Notes: a model not told the origin generated them from the sequence alone. A stretch of DNA of 64,000 nt from an uncultured Oscillospiraceae bacterium (GCA_910587645.1 CAJUNA010000014.1:1-64000), one strand, 5' to 3'. Numbered from the stretch's first letter, positions 43,963-53,261 are shown. Made by a program: numbers and translations.

Positions 43963-46900
43963 ATGAGTCAAAAAATAAAGTGGTCCTTATGCTTTGCCCT
44001 GTTGAGCCTTCTCCTGCTGACCGCCGCAGCAGGCGCGGCGTGGGAGGACGGCGGGGCCCGGCCTGCTGTGGTGGTCTACAGCGGGGACGCCGGCCCGGCT
44101 GAAATGTATGAGATGCTGGCGGATATGGAGGGTGTGACAGTCCTTTGGGCGTATGACGCCTTTTTCCGCGGCGCGGCAGTAGAGGCGGACGGTGCGGCCC
44201 TTCGGGCCTTGGCCCGTCTGGACGGCGTGGAGAGCGTAGCCCCGGCGGCGTTTTATGAGAGCGGCGCTGCCGCCAGCTATGGGGAAGCGGTGCCCTCGGA
44301 GGAGGGGCTGGCTCTCATGGGCGCGGACGGCCTGTGGGAGCAGGGGTACACCGGCGATGGGCTGGTGGTCGCTGTCATCGACAGTGGGCTGAATGTGAAC
44401 CACGCGGCCTTTGCCGATGCTTCTTTGGTGAAGTCCCCGGCCATCAGTAAGGCGGATGTGGAGGCCTTCGCTAAAAAGGGCGGCACGGCGGGGCGGTATT
44501 TGTCATCGAAGATCCCCTTTGTGTACGACTACTACAGCAACGACACAGACGTAACCTCCTCCAACCAGCACGGCACCCATGTGACTGCCCTGGCGGCGGG
44601 GTACGCTGGCGGGCAGAATGGATTCCGGGGGGCGGCGCCAGGGGCGCAGATCCTCGGGCTGAAGATATTCCCAGACGGTTCCGGCAGCGGTACCAATGAC
44701 ACCATCATCCTCCGGGCGTTGGAGGATGCGTGGAACCTGGGGGCGGACGTCATCAATATTTCCGTAGGCACCGGAGCCGGGTTCAGTGCTAGCGATGTGA
44801 TGGACGGGCTTTACTGCCGGGCTTTCCGGCAGATGGCAGAGGACGGCGTGATCGTCTGCGCCGCCGCCGGGAACAGCAAGCCAACGGTAATGTCCAACAC
44901 CTGGTCCCAGGCTTTGCCCACAGGGGCGTATACGGATTACAGCTCCCTTTTTTCCCCCGGAAGCCTGTATGGGGCCGTGGCGGTGGCCGCTTCATCCCGG
45001 GACGGGAAGGGGGGGATGGAGATTGCGGATTACTCCTCCTGGGGGCCGGCCTCCGGGCTGCATCTGTGCCCGGCGCTGACTGCTTTTGGCGGGCCGGTAA
45101 ACGCTGCCTCCGCTTCCGATAACACGGCATACCGCAGTGAGACGGGAACCTCGATGGCTTCCGGCAGCATGTCCGGCCACTTTGCCGTGCTGCTGCAAGC
45201 CCTGCGGGAGAGAGGGATCACCGGCCGGAGGGAGGCCGCCGCGCTGGCGCAAAGCCTGGCGGAAAGCACCGCTGCGCTGCTGACGGACGGCGAAACGGGG
45301 CTTCCGGTCTCTCCCCGGCGGCAGGGGGCGGGGTATATTGACCTGGCTGCCGCCGCGGAAAGCGAACTGGTGGTGATGAACCCCCTGGTTGAGCTGGGCG
45401 AGAGCGGGGATGGAAAGTTTACCATGAACCTGACCATACGGAACCTGTCCGGAGAGGCGGCGGCGGTCTCCCTGGATACGGTGGTTTTGACTGACCGCTA
45501 TGTGCAGGAGGACGGCGTTTTCTACAGCTGCATGGCTCCGGAGGATATCACCAGCGGTGTGTCCGTCACCGGGGATGGCGCTGTCACCATTCCCGCCAAG
45601 GGGGAAGTTACGGTCAAACTGGACCTGGCTGTTGGAGACAGCTTGCGGCGGAAGCTGGCGGAGGTGTATTCCAACGGCTTCTATGTGGAAGGCTATGTGA
45701 CCGCCACGGGGGGGAACCAGCCAGTTCACGCCGCTTTCCTGGGCTACTGCGGCGACTGGGAAGCGGGACCGGTGCTGGAGCCGTCCGACTTCCGGGACGT
45801 GCAGGATGCGGAGTACCGCCTGTCCGGCGGGAAGGATGTGGCGTGGAGGACTGCGGACCTTGTCAAGAAAAGCGGCTATCTGCGGGAGACCGGGGTGAAC
45901 CTGGGCGCCAATCTGGCGTTCCTGTCGGATCGGAAAGACGGCGCGGCGGAGGACGGCGTTCTGCTGGGCGCGAACAGCCGGATATACGCCCTCCATCATG
46001 ATGTCCGCAACGCTGTCCCTGCTCAAAACGGCAACGCGACGGCCACAGCGGGCGGGATTCTCCGGCTGGATCTCTATTCCCTGCGTAACGCGGCGGGGGT
46101 GGTCATGCTGGCCTCCAATCCGGAGACCAAGGAGGTCTACTTCGCTGGGGAGGAACGGCTTTTAGAAAAGTCCGTGCGGATATCCTATCCGGCGGGGATC
46201 GCTTCCAGCGCGAGCTTCGCCTGGGACGTGACAGACGGGGAGGGGACGCCCCTGCCCGCCGGGACAAACGTGCGGGTGGATGTTTATGCGTGGCTGGACA
46301 CCGACGAAGAGATGGAAGCGGCCTATGCCGCCCATGTAAAGAACAGGACGCCGGAAGCGTATGCCTTTTTGCTGGATGGTACATATGAGGCGTATCGGGA
46401 GCTGACTTTCCCAGTGGCGGTGGACGGCAGGGCGCCGGTGGTTTCCGCGTCCATGCACGGCTCCGTGCTGACGCTGACGCTGCGGGATGACAATTGTGTG
46501 TCCTACGCCGTGGTGCGGGACACGGAGAAAACGTCCATCGCGGAGCAGGCCTATTTACCGGAAAAAGCCGGGGAGGAATGTGTGCTGACGGTGGATTTCT
46601 CTGGCAGGGAGCTGCCGGAGACGGTGTACATCCAGGTGGAAGACTATGCGTCCCACCAGGTTACCTATACGCTGAATGTAAAGGCACTGGCGGCGGGGGA
46701 GAAGGTGGAGCCTGTACGCGGCGGCGCCCCCCTCCTGGCGGATGTGAAGCCCTCCGCTTGGTATGCCCCGGCGGTGGATTTTGTCCTGGACAAGGGGATC
46801 ATGGAGATGGACGGGAACATGAGCTTCCGGCCTGATGACGCCGCCGTCCGGTGGGAGACCGTCACGGCCCTTTACCGTGCCAGTGGCAGCCCAGCCTCCA

Positions 46901-47280
46901 AGTATTCCGCCAAGGACTTGCCTTTTTCCGATGTTTCCAGCCATACACCCTATGCGGACGCCCTATGCTGGGCTTATGAGCGGAAGGTGGTGGCCGGCCG
47001 GGATGACGGTACTTTTGGCGGCTCCGCCAGTGTGACCCGCCAGGAGTTGGCGGCCATGCTCTACCGGTGTGCAGGGCTGGAGGGCGAAGGGGAGGCCGGG
47101 GGAGGCCTGACGGCTTTCCCGGATGCTTCCACCATCGCCCCTTGGGCTTCCGATGCTATGGCCTGGGCTGTGGGACGGGGGCTGATCCGCGGCAATACTG
47201 CCGGGCAGCTTGTCCCGGGCGCAGGGGTCACCCGGGCGGAAACGGCACAGATATTGATGCGCTTTGTGGGGGAAGGTTAA
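43963..47280 (+). CDS. S8 (subtilisin-like) peptidase with three SLH domains
   Basis: This is a secreted, surface-anchored serine protease of 1105 residues. The signal peptide covers about residues 1-25. The catalytic triad is Asp140 (VIDSGLN), His203 (HGTHVTA) and Ser397 (GTSMASG). A C5a-peptidase/lactocepin-like middle part follows with beta-sandwich (Fn3-like) regions, around residues 480-900. The last 190 residues are three S-layer-homology domains (e.g. FSDVSSHTPYADALCWAYE), which attach to cell-wall polymers. It acts outside the cell, degrading proteins. It is monocistronic, with a clear promoter and terminator. Confidence 0.93.
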   Translation: MSQKIKWSLCFALLSLLLLTAAAGAAWEDGGARPAVVVYSGDAGPAEMYEMLADMEGVTVLWAYDAFFRGAAVEADGAALRALARLDGVESVAPAAFYESGAAASYGEAVPSEEGLALMGADGLWEQGYTGDGLVVAVIDSGLNVNHAAFADASLVKSPAISKADVEAFAKKGGTAGRYLSSKIPFVYDYYSNDTDVTSSNQHGTHVTALAAGYAGGQNGFRGAAPGAQILGLKIFPDGSGSGTNDTIILRALEDAWNLGADVINISVGTGAGFSASDVMDGLYCRAFRQMAEDGVIVCAAAGNSKPTVMSNTWSQALPTGAYTDYSSLFSPGSLYGAVAVAASSRDGKGGMEIADYSSWGPASGLHLCPALTAFGGPVNAASASDNTAYRSETGTSMASGSMSGHFAVLLQALRERGITGRREAAALAQSLAESTAALLTDGETGLPVSPRRQGAGYIDLAAAAESELVVMNPLVELGESGDGKFTMNLTIRNLSGEAAAVSLDTVVLTDRYVQEDGVFYSCMAPEDITSGVSVTGDGAVTIPAKGEVTVKLDLAVGDSLRRKLAEVYSNGFYVEGYVTATGGNQPVHAAFLGYCGDWEAGPVLEPSDFRDVQDAEYRLSGGKDVAWRTADLVKKSGYLRETGVNLGANLAFLSDRKDGAAEDGVLLGANSRIYALHHDVRNAVPAQNGNATATAGGILRLDLYSLRNAAGVVMLASNPETKEVYFAGEERLLEKSVRISYPAGIASSASFAWDVTDGEGTPLPAGTNVRVDVYAWLDTDEEMEAAYAAHVKNRTPEAYAFLLDGTYEAYRELTFPVAVDGRAPVVSASMHGSVLTLTLRDDNCVSYAVVRDTEKTSIAEQAYLPEKAGEECVLTVDFSGRELPETVYIQVEDYASHQVTYTLNVKALAAGEKVEPVRGGAPLLADVKPSAWYAPAVDFVLDKGIMEMDGNMSFRPDDAAVRWETVTALYRASGSPASKYSAKDLPFSDVSSHTPYADALCWAYERKVVAGRDDGTFGGSASVTRQELAAMLYRCAGLEGEGEAGGGLTAFPDASTIAPWASDAMAWAVGRGLIRGNTAGQLVPGAGVTRAETAQILMRFVGEG

Positions 47281-47304
47281 GGCGGGCGCCGGATCATAGT
47301 AGAG

Positions 47305-47340
47305 AAAATCCCCGCATTCAAGCTGGATGCGGGGATTTTT
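47305..47340 (+). terminator. Terminator after the S8 protease
   Basis: A 13-bp perfect stem (47305-47317 and 47327-47339, loop 9) ends in a T-run. Confidence 0.88.
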
Positions 47341-47422
47341 ATGTGGAAGATTTTTTAATTGCTGATCTAAATTCACAGTTTAGCTGCCTATATAAACGGC
47401 CTAAATTGTGCAGAATATATAA

Positions 47423-47451
47423 TTGACAAATTCGGCTAAATGAAGTACAAT
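47423..47451 (+). promoter_or_regulatory. Promoter of the tRNA-Leu pair
   Basis: TTGACA (47423-47428) and TACAAT (47446-47451) are 17 bases apart, just upstream of the first tRNA gene. Confidence 0.8.
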
Positions 47452-47477
47452 AGCATCGTTGAGTTTTGAAGTCGAAT

Positions 47478-47562
47478 GCGAGTGTGCTGGAACTGGTAGA
47501 CAGGCACGTTTGAGGGGCGTGTGTCGACAGGCGTACGGGTTCAAGTCCCGTCACTCGCACCA
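47478..47562 (+). tRNA. tRNA-Leu (anticodon GAG)
   Basis: An 85-base class II tRNA. The acceptor stem GCGAGTG pairs with CACTCGC (47552-47558), the anticodon stem CACGT/GCGTG encloses a loop with GAG, and a long variable arm follows. The T-arm GTTCAAGTC is present and CCA is encoded at 47560-47562. It reads CUC/CUU codons. Confidence 0.93.
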
Positions 47563-47584
47563 TTTCAAAAGTTAATAGGGAGAT

Positions 47585-47672
47585 GCGCGAGTGGTGGAAT
47601 TGGCAGACTCGCTAGATTCAGGTTCTAGTGTCCAATACGGACGTGCGGGTTCAAGTCCCGCCTCGCGCACCA
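47585..47672 (+). tRNA. tRNA-Leu (anticodon CAG)
   Basis: An 88-base class II tRNA. The acceptor GCGCGAG pairs with CTCGCGC (47662-47668), and the anticodon stem CTAGA/TCTAG encloses a loop with CAG. A long variable arm is present, and CCA is encoded at 47670-47672. It is 22 bases after the other tRNA-Leu and shares its promoter. Confidence 0.94.
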
Positions 47673-47679
47673 TGGAAGT

Positions 47680-47714
47680 CCTCAGTTGATGATGTCATCG
47701 GCTGAGGGCTTTTT
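47680..47714 (+). terminator. Terminator of the tRNA operon
   Basis: About a 13-bp stem with two G-T pairs (47680-47692 and 47695-47707) is followed by a T-run. Confidence 0.8.
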
Positions 47715-47835
47715 CATTTTGACTTGGCGATTTGCTTGGGTTCCCTTCATTTCTTCGGTGATGTCACACGCATCTAAAGCAACGGCAGCGGCAGGTGTCC
47801 TGCCGCTGCCCATTTTGCCCTTATGTGGGCACTGC

Positions 47836-48717
47836 CTATATCAGCTCCCGGCGGTCAGGCCGGATAAACGGTTCCTCCACCCGCTGGCTTGTCAACAGGC
47901 CATATTTCTCCGGACGGCGGTAAGCGTTGCCATGGACTTCATGGCGGCGGTAGGTGCGAAGCTGTGCCAGATCCAGATCCGCCAAATAGACGCCCTCTGC
48001 CCCGTCAGCTTCCAGAATGCAGGTGTCGCGGGAATTTGGCAGATCAGGGAGGTACGCCACGCCGTCAAATACAGAAGAATGGCCGTTGCAATCCGGCTGG
48101 CTTTCTGGATAATTGGCAGTAGCGATTGCCGTCATATTTTCAAAAGCGCGTCCCCGAAGCTGGGAAAGCCGGTTGATCTCCATAGGGCAGGCGTTGGGGA
48201 CCAAGATCAGTTCCGCGCCCTTCAGCATCAGGACGCGGGCGCTCTCGGGAAATTCCCGGTCGTAGCAAATCATAGCCCCTACTTTGACCATGCCCTTGGC
48301 GGTATCCAAATCCGTGACATAAAAATCCTCACCGGGGGTCAAAAGGGATTCCGCGTCAAAATCGCAGGTGTGGACCTTGGCGTACAGCAGCCGCCTGACG
48401 CCATGGCGGTCAAACAAAGCCATGCTATTGCGCGGCTGTGGACAGAACCGCTCTAGAAATGTCACGGCAACTGCCATGTCCAGTTCCCGCGCCAGCGCGC
48501 CAAAAGCGGAAACAAAGGCTCCATCCACATCTTCCGCCATGGAAAGAAGCCCTGCGGGATCCGCGGGGATAGTATAGCCGTTGTTCCACATTTCCGGGAA
48601 TAGGGCGATATCCGCCCCGGCGGCTTTTGCCTGGCGGCAGGCGGCCAGCCCTTTTTCCAGTTGGCCCTCTGGCGTCCCGGTGGGCTGTAGCTGGAGAAGG
48701 GCGATTTTTAAATTCAT
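47836..48717 (-). CDS. Carbon-nitrogen hydrolase (nitrilase superfamily)
   Basis: This 293-residue enzyme has the Glu-Lys-Cys triad of the superfamily: FPEMW (Glu), YAKVHTCDF (Lys) and GAMICYDREFPE (Cys). It hydrolyses a C-N bond in an amide or carbamoyl compound; the substrate cannot be named, but it resembles amidase-type rather than nitrile-cleaving branches. The start at 48717 follows AAGGAGA. The open frame upstream of it is not conserved-looking and was trimmed. A small membrane-protein gene sits just upstream. Confidence 0.9.
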   Translation of the reverse strand: MNLKIALLQLQPTGTPEGQLEKGLAACRQAKAAGADIALFPEMWNNGYTIPADPAGLLSMAEDVDGAFVSAFGALARELDMAVAVTFLERFCPQPRNSMALFDRHGVRRLLYAKVHTCDFDAESLLTPGEDFYVTDLDTAKGMVKVGAMICYDREFPESARVLMLKGAELILVPNACPMEINRLSQLRGRAFENMTAIATANYPESQPDCNGHSSVFDGVAYLPDLPNSRDTCILEADGAEGVYLADLDLAQLRTYRRHEVHGNAYRRPEKYGLLTSQRVEEPFIRPDRRELI

Positions 48718-48746
48718 ATGTATGTCTCCTTTTCCATGGATTGGTG

Positions 48747-48944
48747 TCAGTTCCGCTTCCTGGCCAGCTTCGCTGTGGCAAAGGCAAACACCGCCAGTGC
48801 TATCAGCATCACAATGCCCAGCACCCGCACCACGATGTTGGGGGTTCCGGCCCACAGAAGCCGGACCAGCCAAAAACTGGCGTTCGCCGCGCCCAGCAAA
48901 ATCAAGCTGGCGGCCCAAAGGTTTCCTGCTTCCCTATTCTTCAT
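48747..48944 (-). CDS. Small membrane protein, two predicted segments
   Basis: This 65-residue protein begins MKNREAGNLWAA and has two hydrophobic stretches (about residues 9-28 and 35-58) followed by a positive tail AKLARKRN. The start at 48944 has GGAGGGG six bases before it. I do not recognise the family. It sits 11 bases downstream of the DUF2812 gene and may belong to the same transcript. Confidence 0.65.
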   Translation of the reverse strand: MKNREAGNLWAASLILLGAANASFWLVRLLWAGTPNIVVRVLGIVMLIALAVFAFATAKLARKRN

Positions 48945-48955
48945 ATTCCCCTCCG

Positions 48956-49483
48956 TTACTTTAGCTGCCGTTCCAGCTCTGTGATCCTCCAGGAGCACCG
49001 CCAGACAGCCCGCAGCACCATGGCAATTATCACGATATACAGGCCAACCAGCCCCTGTGCAAGCAGGCTCTCCGGAAAGCTAACCAGCATGTTCCACCCG
49101 CTGAGGGAACACAAAACCTCCACCACCAGAGCAAACAGAAACAGCCTCCGCATCCGGTTATAGAAGGTAATTTTTGACTCCGTGTCTGAATAAAGCTCAA
49201 AGGGCCCCTCTGCGGTTCGTTTGCGCAGGTATGTCCACCGTCCCCACCGCTGGAGGACCTCTATGCCCATTTCATCCATAAAGATCACATAGCCCTCATA
49301 GTCGGTGGCCTGCAAAAACCGGCCGGGAATCAGATCAATGCGGTAAATGAACTCCCCCGGCTGGCAAGGCGCAAAGGTGACCACTCCGCAGAAAAATTTT
49401 GTCATGGCCCAGCCCTGCCGGCACCATTCGTTAAGCCAGAACTCCTCCTCATCTTTGTCAAAGGTAAACTTCCATTGGATCAT
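48956..49483 (-). CDS. DUF2812 membrane protein
   Basis: This 175-residue protein has a DUF2812 domain at the N-terminus (FTFDKDEEEFWLNEWCRQGWAM and FIYRIDLIPG). Two membrane segments lie at about residues 108-128 and 138-160. DUF2812 proteins are commonly encoded next to PadR regulators, as here. The start overlaps the PadR stop by four bases (ATGA), so the pair is coupled. Function unknown; a membrane sensor or effector controlled by PadR is the usual guess. Confidence 0.85.
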   Translation of the reverse strand: MIQWKFTFDKDEEEFWLNEWCRQGWAMTKFFCGVVTFAPCQPGEFIYRIDLIPGRFLQATDYEGYVIFMDEMGIEVLQRWGRWTYLRKRTAEGPFELYSDTESKITFYNRMRRLFLFALVVEVLCSLSGWNMLVSFPESLLAQGLVGLYIVIIAMVLRAVWRCSWRITELERQLK

Positions 49484-49800
49484 GCCCCATCCTCCATTTT
49501 CTCCCCGTTCTGCACCAGCTCCCGCAGCCGTCGCATCTCCACGCCGAAGGCTTCCCGCCCCTGCGGGGTAATTACGTATTCCTTTTTCCTCCTGGAACCC
49601 AGCTCCGCGCTGTGCAGCACGATCCAGTTCCGCTCCAGCAAGGTGTTGATCGCGCCGTACAGGGTCCCTGGCCCCAGGCTGACCCGCCCTCCAGTAAGTT
49701 CCTCCACTTCCTGGATGATGCCGTAGCCATGAACCGGTTTCCGGGTGGACAGAAGAATATAAAAGAGAGCTTCTGTTAAGGGTTGGTTTTTCGTTTCCAC
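49480..49800 (-). CDS. PadR-family transcriptional regulator
   Basis: This 106-residue winged-helix protein has the PadR signature LTEALFYILLSTRKPVHGYGIIQEVEELT and PGTLYGAINTLLERNWI. The start codon is GTG at 49800, with AGAAGGTGG upstream. PadR proteins repress themselves and adjacent membrane-protein genes; the partner here is the DUF2812 gene. A dyad just after the promoter is its likely operator. Confidence 0.92.
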   Translation of the reverse strand: METKNQPLTEALFYILLSTRKPVHGYGIIQEVEELTGGRVSLGPGTLYGAINTLLERNWIVLHSAELGSRRKKEYVITPQGREAFGVEMRRLRELVQNGEKMEDGA

Positions 49801-49889
49801 GCCGTTTCCACCTTCTTAACGCGTCCAAGCGATACGGCAAGCTGCCTCCGCCGTCCCGTTTTCATGCCATACACTCCTATCTGCTGATG

Positions 49890-49941
49890 ATATATCGTTT
49901 CTCGATGTATTTAATATATCACGCCCCGATAGATTTGTCAA
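49890..49941 (-). promoter_or_regulatory. PadR promoter with a dyad operator
   Basis: Minus-strand TTGACA (49936-49941) and TATATT (49913-49918) are 17 bases apart. Immediately downstream, across the expected transcript start, lies an inverted repeat: ATATATCG (49890-49897) and CGATGTAT (49903-49910), 7 of 8 matching, spacer 5. Confidence 0.75.
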
Positions 49942-49962
49942 GAGTGCCCAGGCGCACAGCAG

Positions 49963-50000
49963 CAGGAATGGCCCCCTCTGTAACGAAGGGGCCATTCCTG
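49963..50000. terminator. Hairpin between PadR and the small membrane genes
   Basis: A 13-bp perfect stem (49963-49975 and 49988-50000, loop 12), without a T-run on either side. It probably ends the transcript of the BceAB-like set, which runs toward it. Confidence 0.5.
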
Positions 50001-50075
50001 TGATCAGGATGGAAATACTGTTCCCTTCCTGGCGGTTTGGCGTTTTATCCAGGCCTACAAGCCTGGCCAGGCTGT

Positions 50076-50309
50076 TCACTGGAATGGAAATACGCCCATC
50101 ACGCTCATGCCAATTACCCACACCGCTACCGCCAGTAAGGCCAGCCCCGGGATACGGAGCATCCACTCATAGTGCCGCGGCGCGGCCCTGTGTCCGTCAG
50201 GCTCCCGCTTGTGGAGCATCCACCACAGCGGGCGGCTGAAGCCGGCCAGCAGCGTCCCAGCCATCAGGCATACCATCGCCAGCATTAACGCTGTATCCAC
50301 TCGATCCAT
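50076..50309 (-). CDS. Small membrane protein, 77 residues
   Basis: This protein opens MDRVDTALMLAMVCLMAGTLL and has two hydrophobic segments (about residues 7-25 and 52-74), linked by a charged middle. AAGGGGC lies about eight bases before the ATG at 50309. It is downstream of the BceAB-like permease and the 27-residue peptide, on the same strand, so it may belong to the same transcript. I do not recognise a family. Confidence 0.6.
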   Translation of the reverse strand: MDRVDTALMLAMVCLMAGTLLAGFSRPLWWMLHKREPDGHRAAPRHYEWMLRIPGLALLAVAVWVIGMSVMGVFPFQ

Positions 50310-50343
50310 CTTTCTTGCCCCTTTCCCAAAATCCGATTTTTCG

Positions 50344-50427
50344 CTACGCTGCTTCCCGGCGGAGCCAGCGGAGAAACCATCCAACACCCAGCGCGGAAAT
50401 CAATAGGAATGCAATCCATTTTTTCAT
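50344..50427 (-). CDS. 27-residue single-span membrane peptide
   Basis: The ATG at 50427 encodes MKKWIAFLLISALGVGWFL, then RWLRREAA and a stop at 50344-50346. There is one membrane span with a Lys-Lys N-terminus and an Arg-rich end. GAGGTGA lies four bases upstream of the ATG, partly inside the end of the permease gene, five bases from its stop. It was easy to miss because of its size. It resembles in size the small peptides that sit beside transporters, but no family is known to me. Confidence 0.55.
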   Translation of the reverse strand: MKKWIAFLLISALGVGWFLRWLRREAA

Positions 50428-50431
50428 ACGG

Positions 50432-52510
50432 TCACCTCTCGACAATCTTATAATACGTCCGGGCCGTCAGCAGATACACGATCCCATAGGCCACAAAAAA
50501 CACCAGCACCGTCCCCAGCGTACACATCGCTGTTATCGCCGTGTTGTGGATATAAAACATGGTCAGCAGCTTTTCCACCATATTGAAATCGAACAGGATG
50601 TGAATGGACGCCACTACAATGGGCAGGAAAAACACCATCAAAATCTGGCTGTGGATAGACCGTTTGACCTGGCTGTGGCTCAGGCCCACCTTCTGCATAA
50701 TCTCGAAGCGGTCCTTGTCCTCGTAGCCCTCGGAGATCTGCTTGTAGTAAATGATGAGCACTGTGGCAAGGAGGAAAATGAACCCCAGGAAAATCCCCAG
50801 GAACAGGAATCCCCCCGCTAAACCATAGGCGGAAGCTTCCCCTTCGCTGCGTAAATTCCAGCTGCTCCTTAGCCAGGAACCAGTTCCCTCGTAGAAGCTG
50901 CTGTCCTCGATAGCGGTATAGTAGCAGTCTTGCAGCGCCACCAGCTCCTCCTCTGTGGCGTCTACGTTCAGGCAGGCGAACCAACGCATACTGCTGGAGT
51001 TGCCTGGATAGGCTTCCGCCTGCCTGGCCCAGACATCATAGATGGTCTCATTGTCCGCAACAACGATGGTAGCCAGCTCCGTAATATCCGGGTTAAAGGC
51101 GGGATTGCGGCTCAGATGCTTCACGATAGGAAAGCTGGATTCGCCCAGCTCCGTGCCCACCTGATCCACCGTCCAGCGGATGGTCAGCGTATCGCCTTTC
51201 ACGCCGTATGCCGCCACCTCGCCGGGAGCGAGGTTTAGGGTTTCACCCGTAGTGGCGGTGTAATTGTCCTCTGTGATAACGGTCATCATCACAACGCCCT
51301 TGGCGGCGTCATTGAACCGGTCGGTGGTGTATACGCCATCGGAAACCTTTCCCGTGCCGAAGCCCAGGCTGTAACTGGTGCGGGCATTTTCAATCCTGTA
51401 GCCTTGCCCCTCGATAAAGCCTGCCTGCGCTGCCAGCATGGCGTCGGGGTCGAACAGGCTCCAATCCTCTTCCTCACCAGCGAGGGGCTGGGGATAATAG
51501 CTCACATTGATGTTGATATCGCCTGGGTATTGTTCCTTTACCACATCCGCCGTCCCCAGATACAGCGACAGCGTACCGGAGAGCATCACCATCACCATGG
51601 TGCACAGGATGCAGATATTGGCAAGGCCTACCGCGTTCTGCTTCATCCGGTAGAGCATCCCGGAGATGCCAATAAAATGACCGGTTTTATAATAAAACGC
51701 CTTGTTTTTACGAAGGGTTTTCAAAATAAAGATGCTCACGGCAGTGAACAGGCAGTATGTCCCGATAATTACCAGCCCCACCGCCAGGAAATAGGTCACA
51801 ATCGCGTCTATGCCAGTGCGGGTGGTAATAGCGACATAATAGCCGCCACCCAGGGAAACCACCCCCAGCAGAGTCATCAGCAGGCGGGTTTTCGGCTCCC
51901 GTTCTCCGACACTGCTGCCATGAAGCAGCTCAATGGGCTTGGAAACGCGGACCTTGTTTAGGTTCAGCAGCAAGGTGAACCCAAGCAGTATGGCGAACAG
52001 GACCGCCGTCTGCGCCATACTCGCCCAGGAGATATAGAACCCGAAAGGCACCGGCATCCCCAGCATTTGGTGGAGGAACAAGCTGAACAGCTTGTGAAGG
52101 GCCAGGCCCGTCATAATACCGCCGCCGATACCCAGCAGGCCAATATACAGGGTCTCCATCACCAGAACGATGGCGATGTGGCTTTTACCCATGCCCAGGA
52201 TGTTATAAAGGCCCAGCTCTTTTTTCCGCTGCTTTATGAGGAAACCGTTGATATAGCAGACGAAAATAGTAGAGAATAAAAATGCGATAATCATGCCCAT
52301 ATTCATGAAAATCGACACATACATATAGCCGTTAGGCCGTCCGGGAACGATGTCTTTTGCGCCGGGGTCTTTTACCAGCGCGGACATGATATACATTGCC
52401 GCAACATCTCCCAGGAGGGACAGGATGTAGGGCAGATAGAATTTCCGGTTGTTCCGGATATTCTGCATCGCCAGCTTAGGATAAAGGCTGGAGTTACGCA
52501 TCCTCTTCAC
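50432..52510 (-). CDS. BceB-like ABC permease (FtsX family)
   Basis: This 692-residue permease has a first membrane segment at residues 25-45, a large extracytoplasmic domain of about 200 residues in the middle (about 330-560), and clustered membrane segments at the C-terminal end. Two FtsX-like regions flank the large domain. This is the BceB architecture, typical of transporters that detoxify or sense peptide antibiotics such as bacitracin, nisin and lipid II binders. The start overlaps the ATPase stop by 17 bases. A histidine kinase and regulator normally pair with it, but none is in the window. Confidence 0.88.
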   Translation of the reverse strand: MKRMRNSSLYPKLAMQNIRNNRKFYLPYILSLLGDVAAMYIMSALVKDPGAKDIVPGRPNGYMYVSIFMNMGMIIAFLFSTIFVCYINGFLIKQRKKELGLYNILGMGKSHIAIVLVMETLYIGLLGIGGGIMTGLALHKLFSLFLHQMLGMPVPFGFYISWASMAQTAVLFAILLGFTLLLNLNKVRVSKPIELLHGSSVGEREPKTRLLMTLLGVVSLGGGYYVAITTRTGIDAIVTYFLAVGLVIIGTYCLFTAVSIFILKTLRKNKAFYYKTGHFIGISGMLYRMKQNAVGLANICILCTMVMVMLSGTLSLYLGTADVVKEQYPGDININVSYYPQPLAGEEEDWSLFDPDAMLAAQAGFIEGQGYRIENARTSYSLGFGTGKVSDGVYTTDRFNDAAKGVVMMTVITEDNYTATTGETLNLAPGEVAAYGVKGDTLTIRWTVDQVGTELGESSFPIVKHLSRNPAFNPDITELATIVVADNETIYDVWARQAEAYPGNSSSMRWFACLNVDATEEELVALQDCYYTAIEDSSFYEGTGSWLRSSWNLRSEGEASAYGLAGGFLFLGIFLGFIFLLATVLIIYYKQISEGYEDKDRFEIMQKVGLSHSQVKRSIHSQILMVFFLPIVVASIHILFDFNMVEKLLTMFYIHNTAITAMCTLGTVLVFFVAYGIVYLLTARTYYKIVER

Positions 52511-53261
52511 CCCCCGCCGCCAGCAGTGTCAAGGTATCGGAAATTTTCTGGTACATCTCCTCCGTACTGTTGACACCCTTGTAAATCTGGTGGAACACCT
52601 CACCGTCCCGGATAAAGAGAACCCGTTTGGCATGGCTGGCGGCCTTGGTGGAGTGGGTGACCATAAGGATGGTCTGCCCTTCGGCGTTAACCTGGTCGAA
52701 GAGCCCCAGGAGGCTGTCGGTAGCCTTGCTGTCCAGGGCGCCGGTAGGCTCGTCTGCCAGAACGATACGCGGCTCAGTGATAAGCGCCCGGGCCACGGCG
52801 ACTCGCTGCTTCTGCCCCCCGGAGACCTCGTAGGGGAATTTTTTCAGCAATGCGTCAATGCCAAGCTGCCGGGAGAGGGGCAGGAGACGGCGTTCCATCT
52901 CCTTATAGGTTTTCCCCGCCAGAACCAAGGGGAGGAGGATATTATCCTGAATCGAAAAGGTATCTAAAAGGTTGAAGTCCTGGAATACAAAACCCAGATG
53001 ATCCCGCCGGAAAGCGGCGATATCCTTTTCTTTTATAGTGACGATATTTTTCCCATCTAAGAGCACCTCTCCGCTGGTGGGCTTATCCAGGGCGGCCAGG
53101 ATATTCAGCAGGGTGGTTTTCCCGCTGCCGGATTCACCCATGATGGCGACGTATTCACCGGGTTCTACGGCAAAGTTCACACTGGTCAGGGCTTGTACCT
53201 GTTGCCCGCCAAAACGGGTGGTGTATATTTTCTTCAGATCGCTGACTTGCAGGATTGGCAT
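52494..53261 (-). CDS. BceA-like ABC transporter ATPase
   Basis: This 255-residue ATPase has Walker A GESGSGKTT, the signature VSGGQKQRVAVARAL and Walker B IVLADEPTGALD. It belongs to the MacB/LolD/BceA branch and powers the FtsX-type permease next to it. The start at 53261 has AAGGAGG upstream. It is the first gene of the transporter transcript, behind a TATAAT box and an upstream dyad. Confidence 0.93.
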   Translation of the reverse strand: MPILQVSDLKKIYTTRFGGQQVQALTSVNFAVEPGEYVAIMGESGSGKTTLLNILAALDKPTSGEVLLDGKNIVTIKEKDIAAFRRDHLGFVFQDFNLLDTFSIQDNILLPLVLAGKTYKEMERRLLPLSRQLGIDALLKKFPYEVSGGQKQRVAVARALITEPRIVLADEPTGALDSKATDSLLGLFDQVNAEGQTILMVTHSTKAASHAKRVLFIRDGEVFHQIYKGVNSTEEMYQKISDTLTLLAAGGEEDA

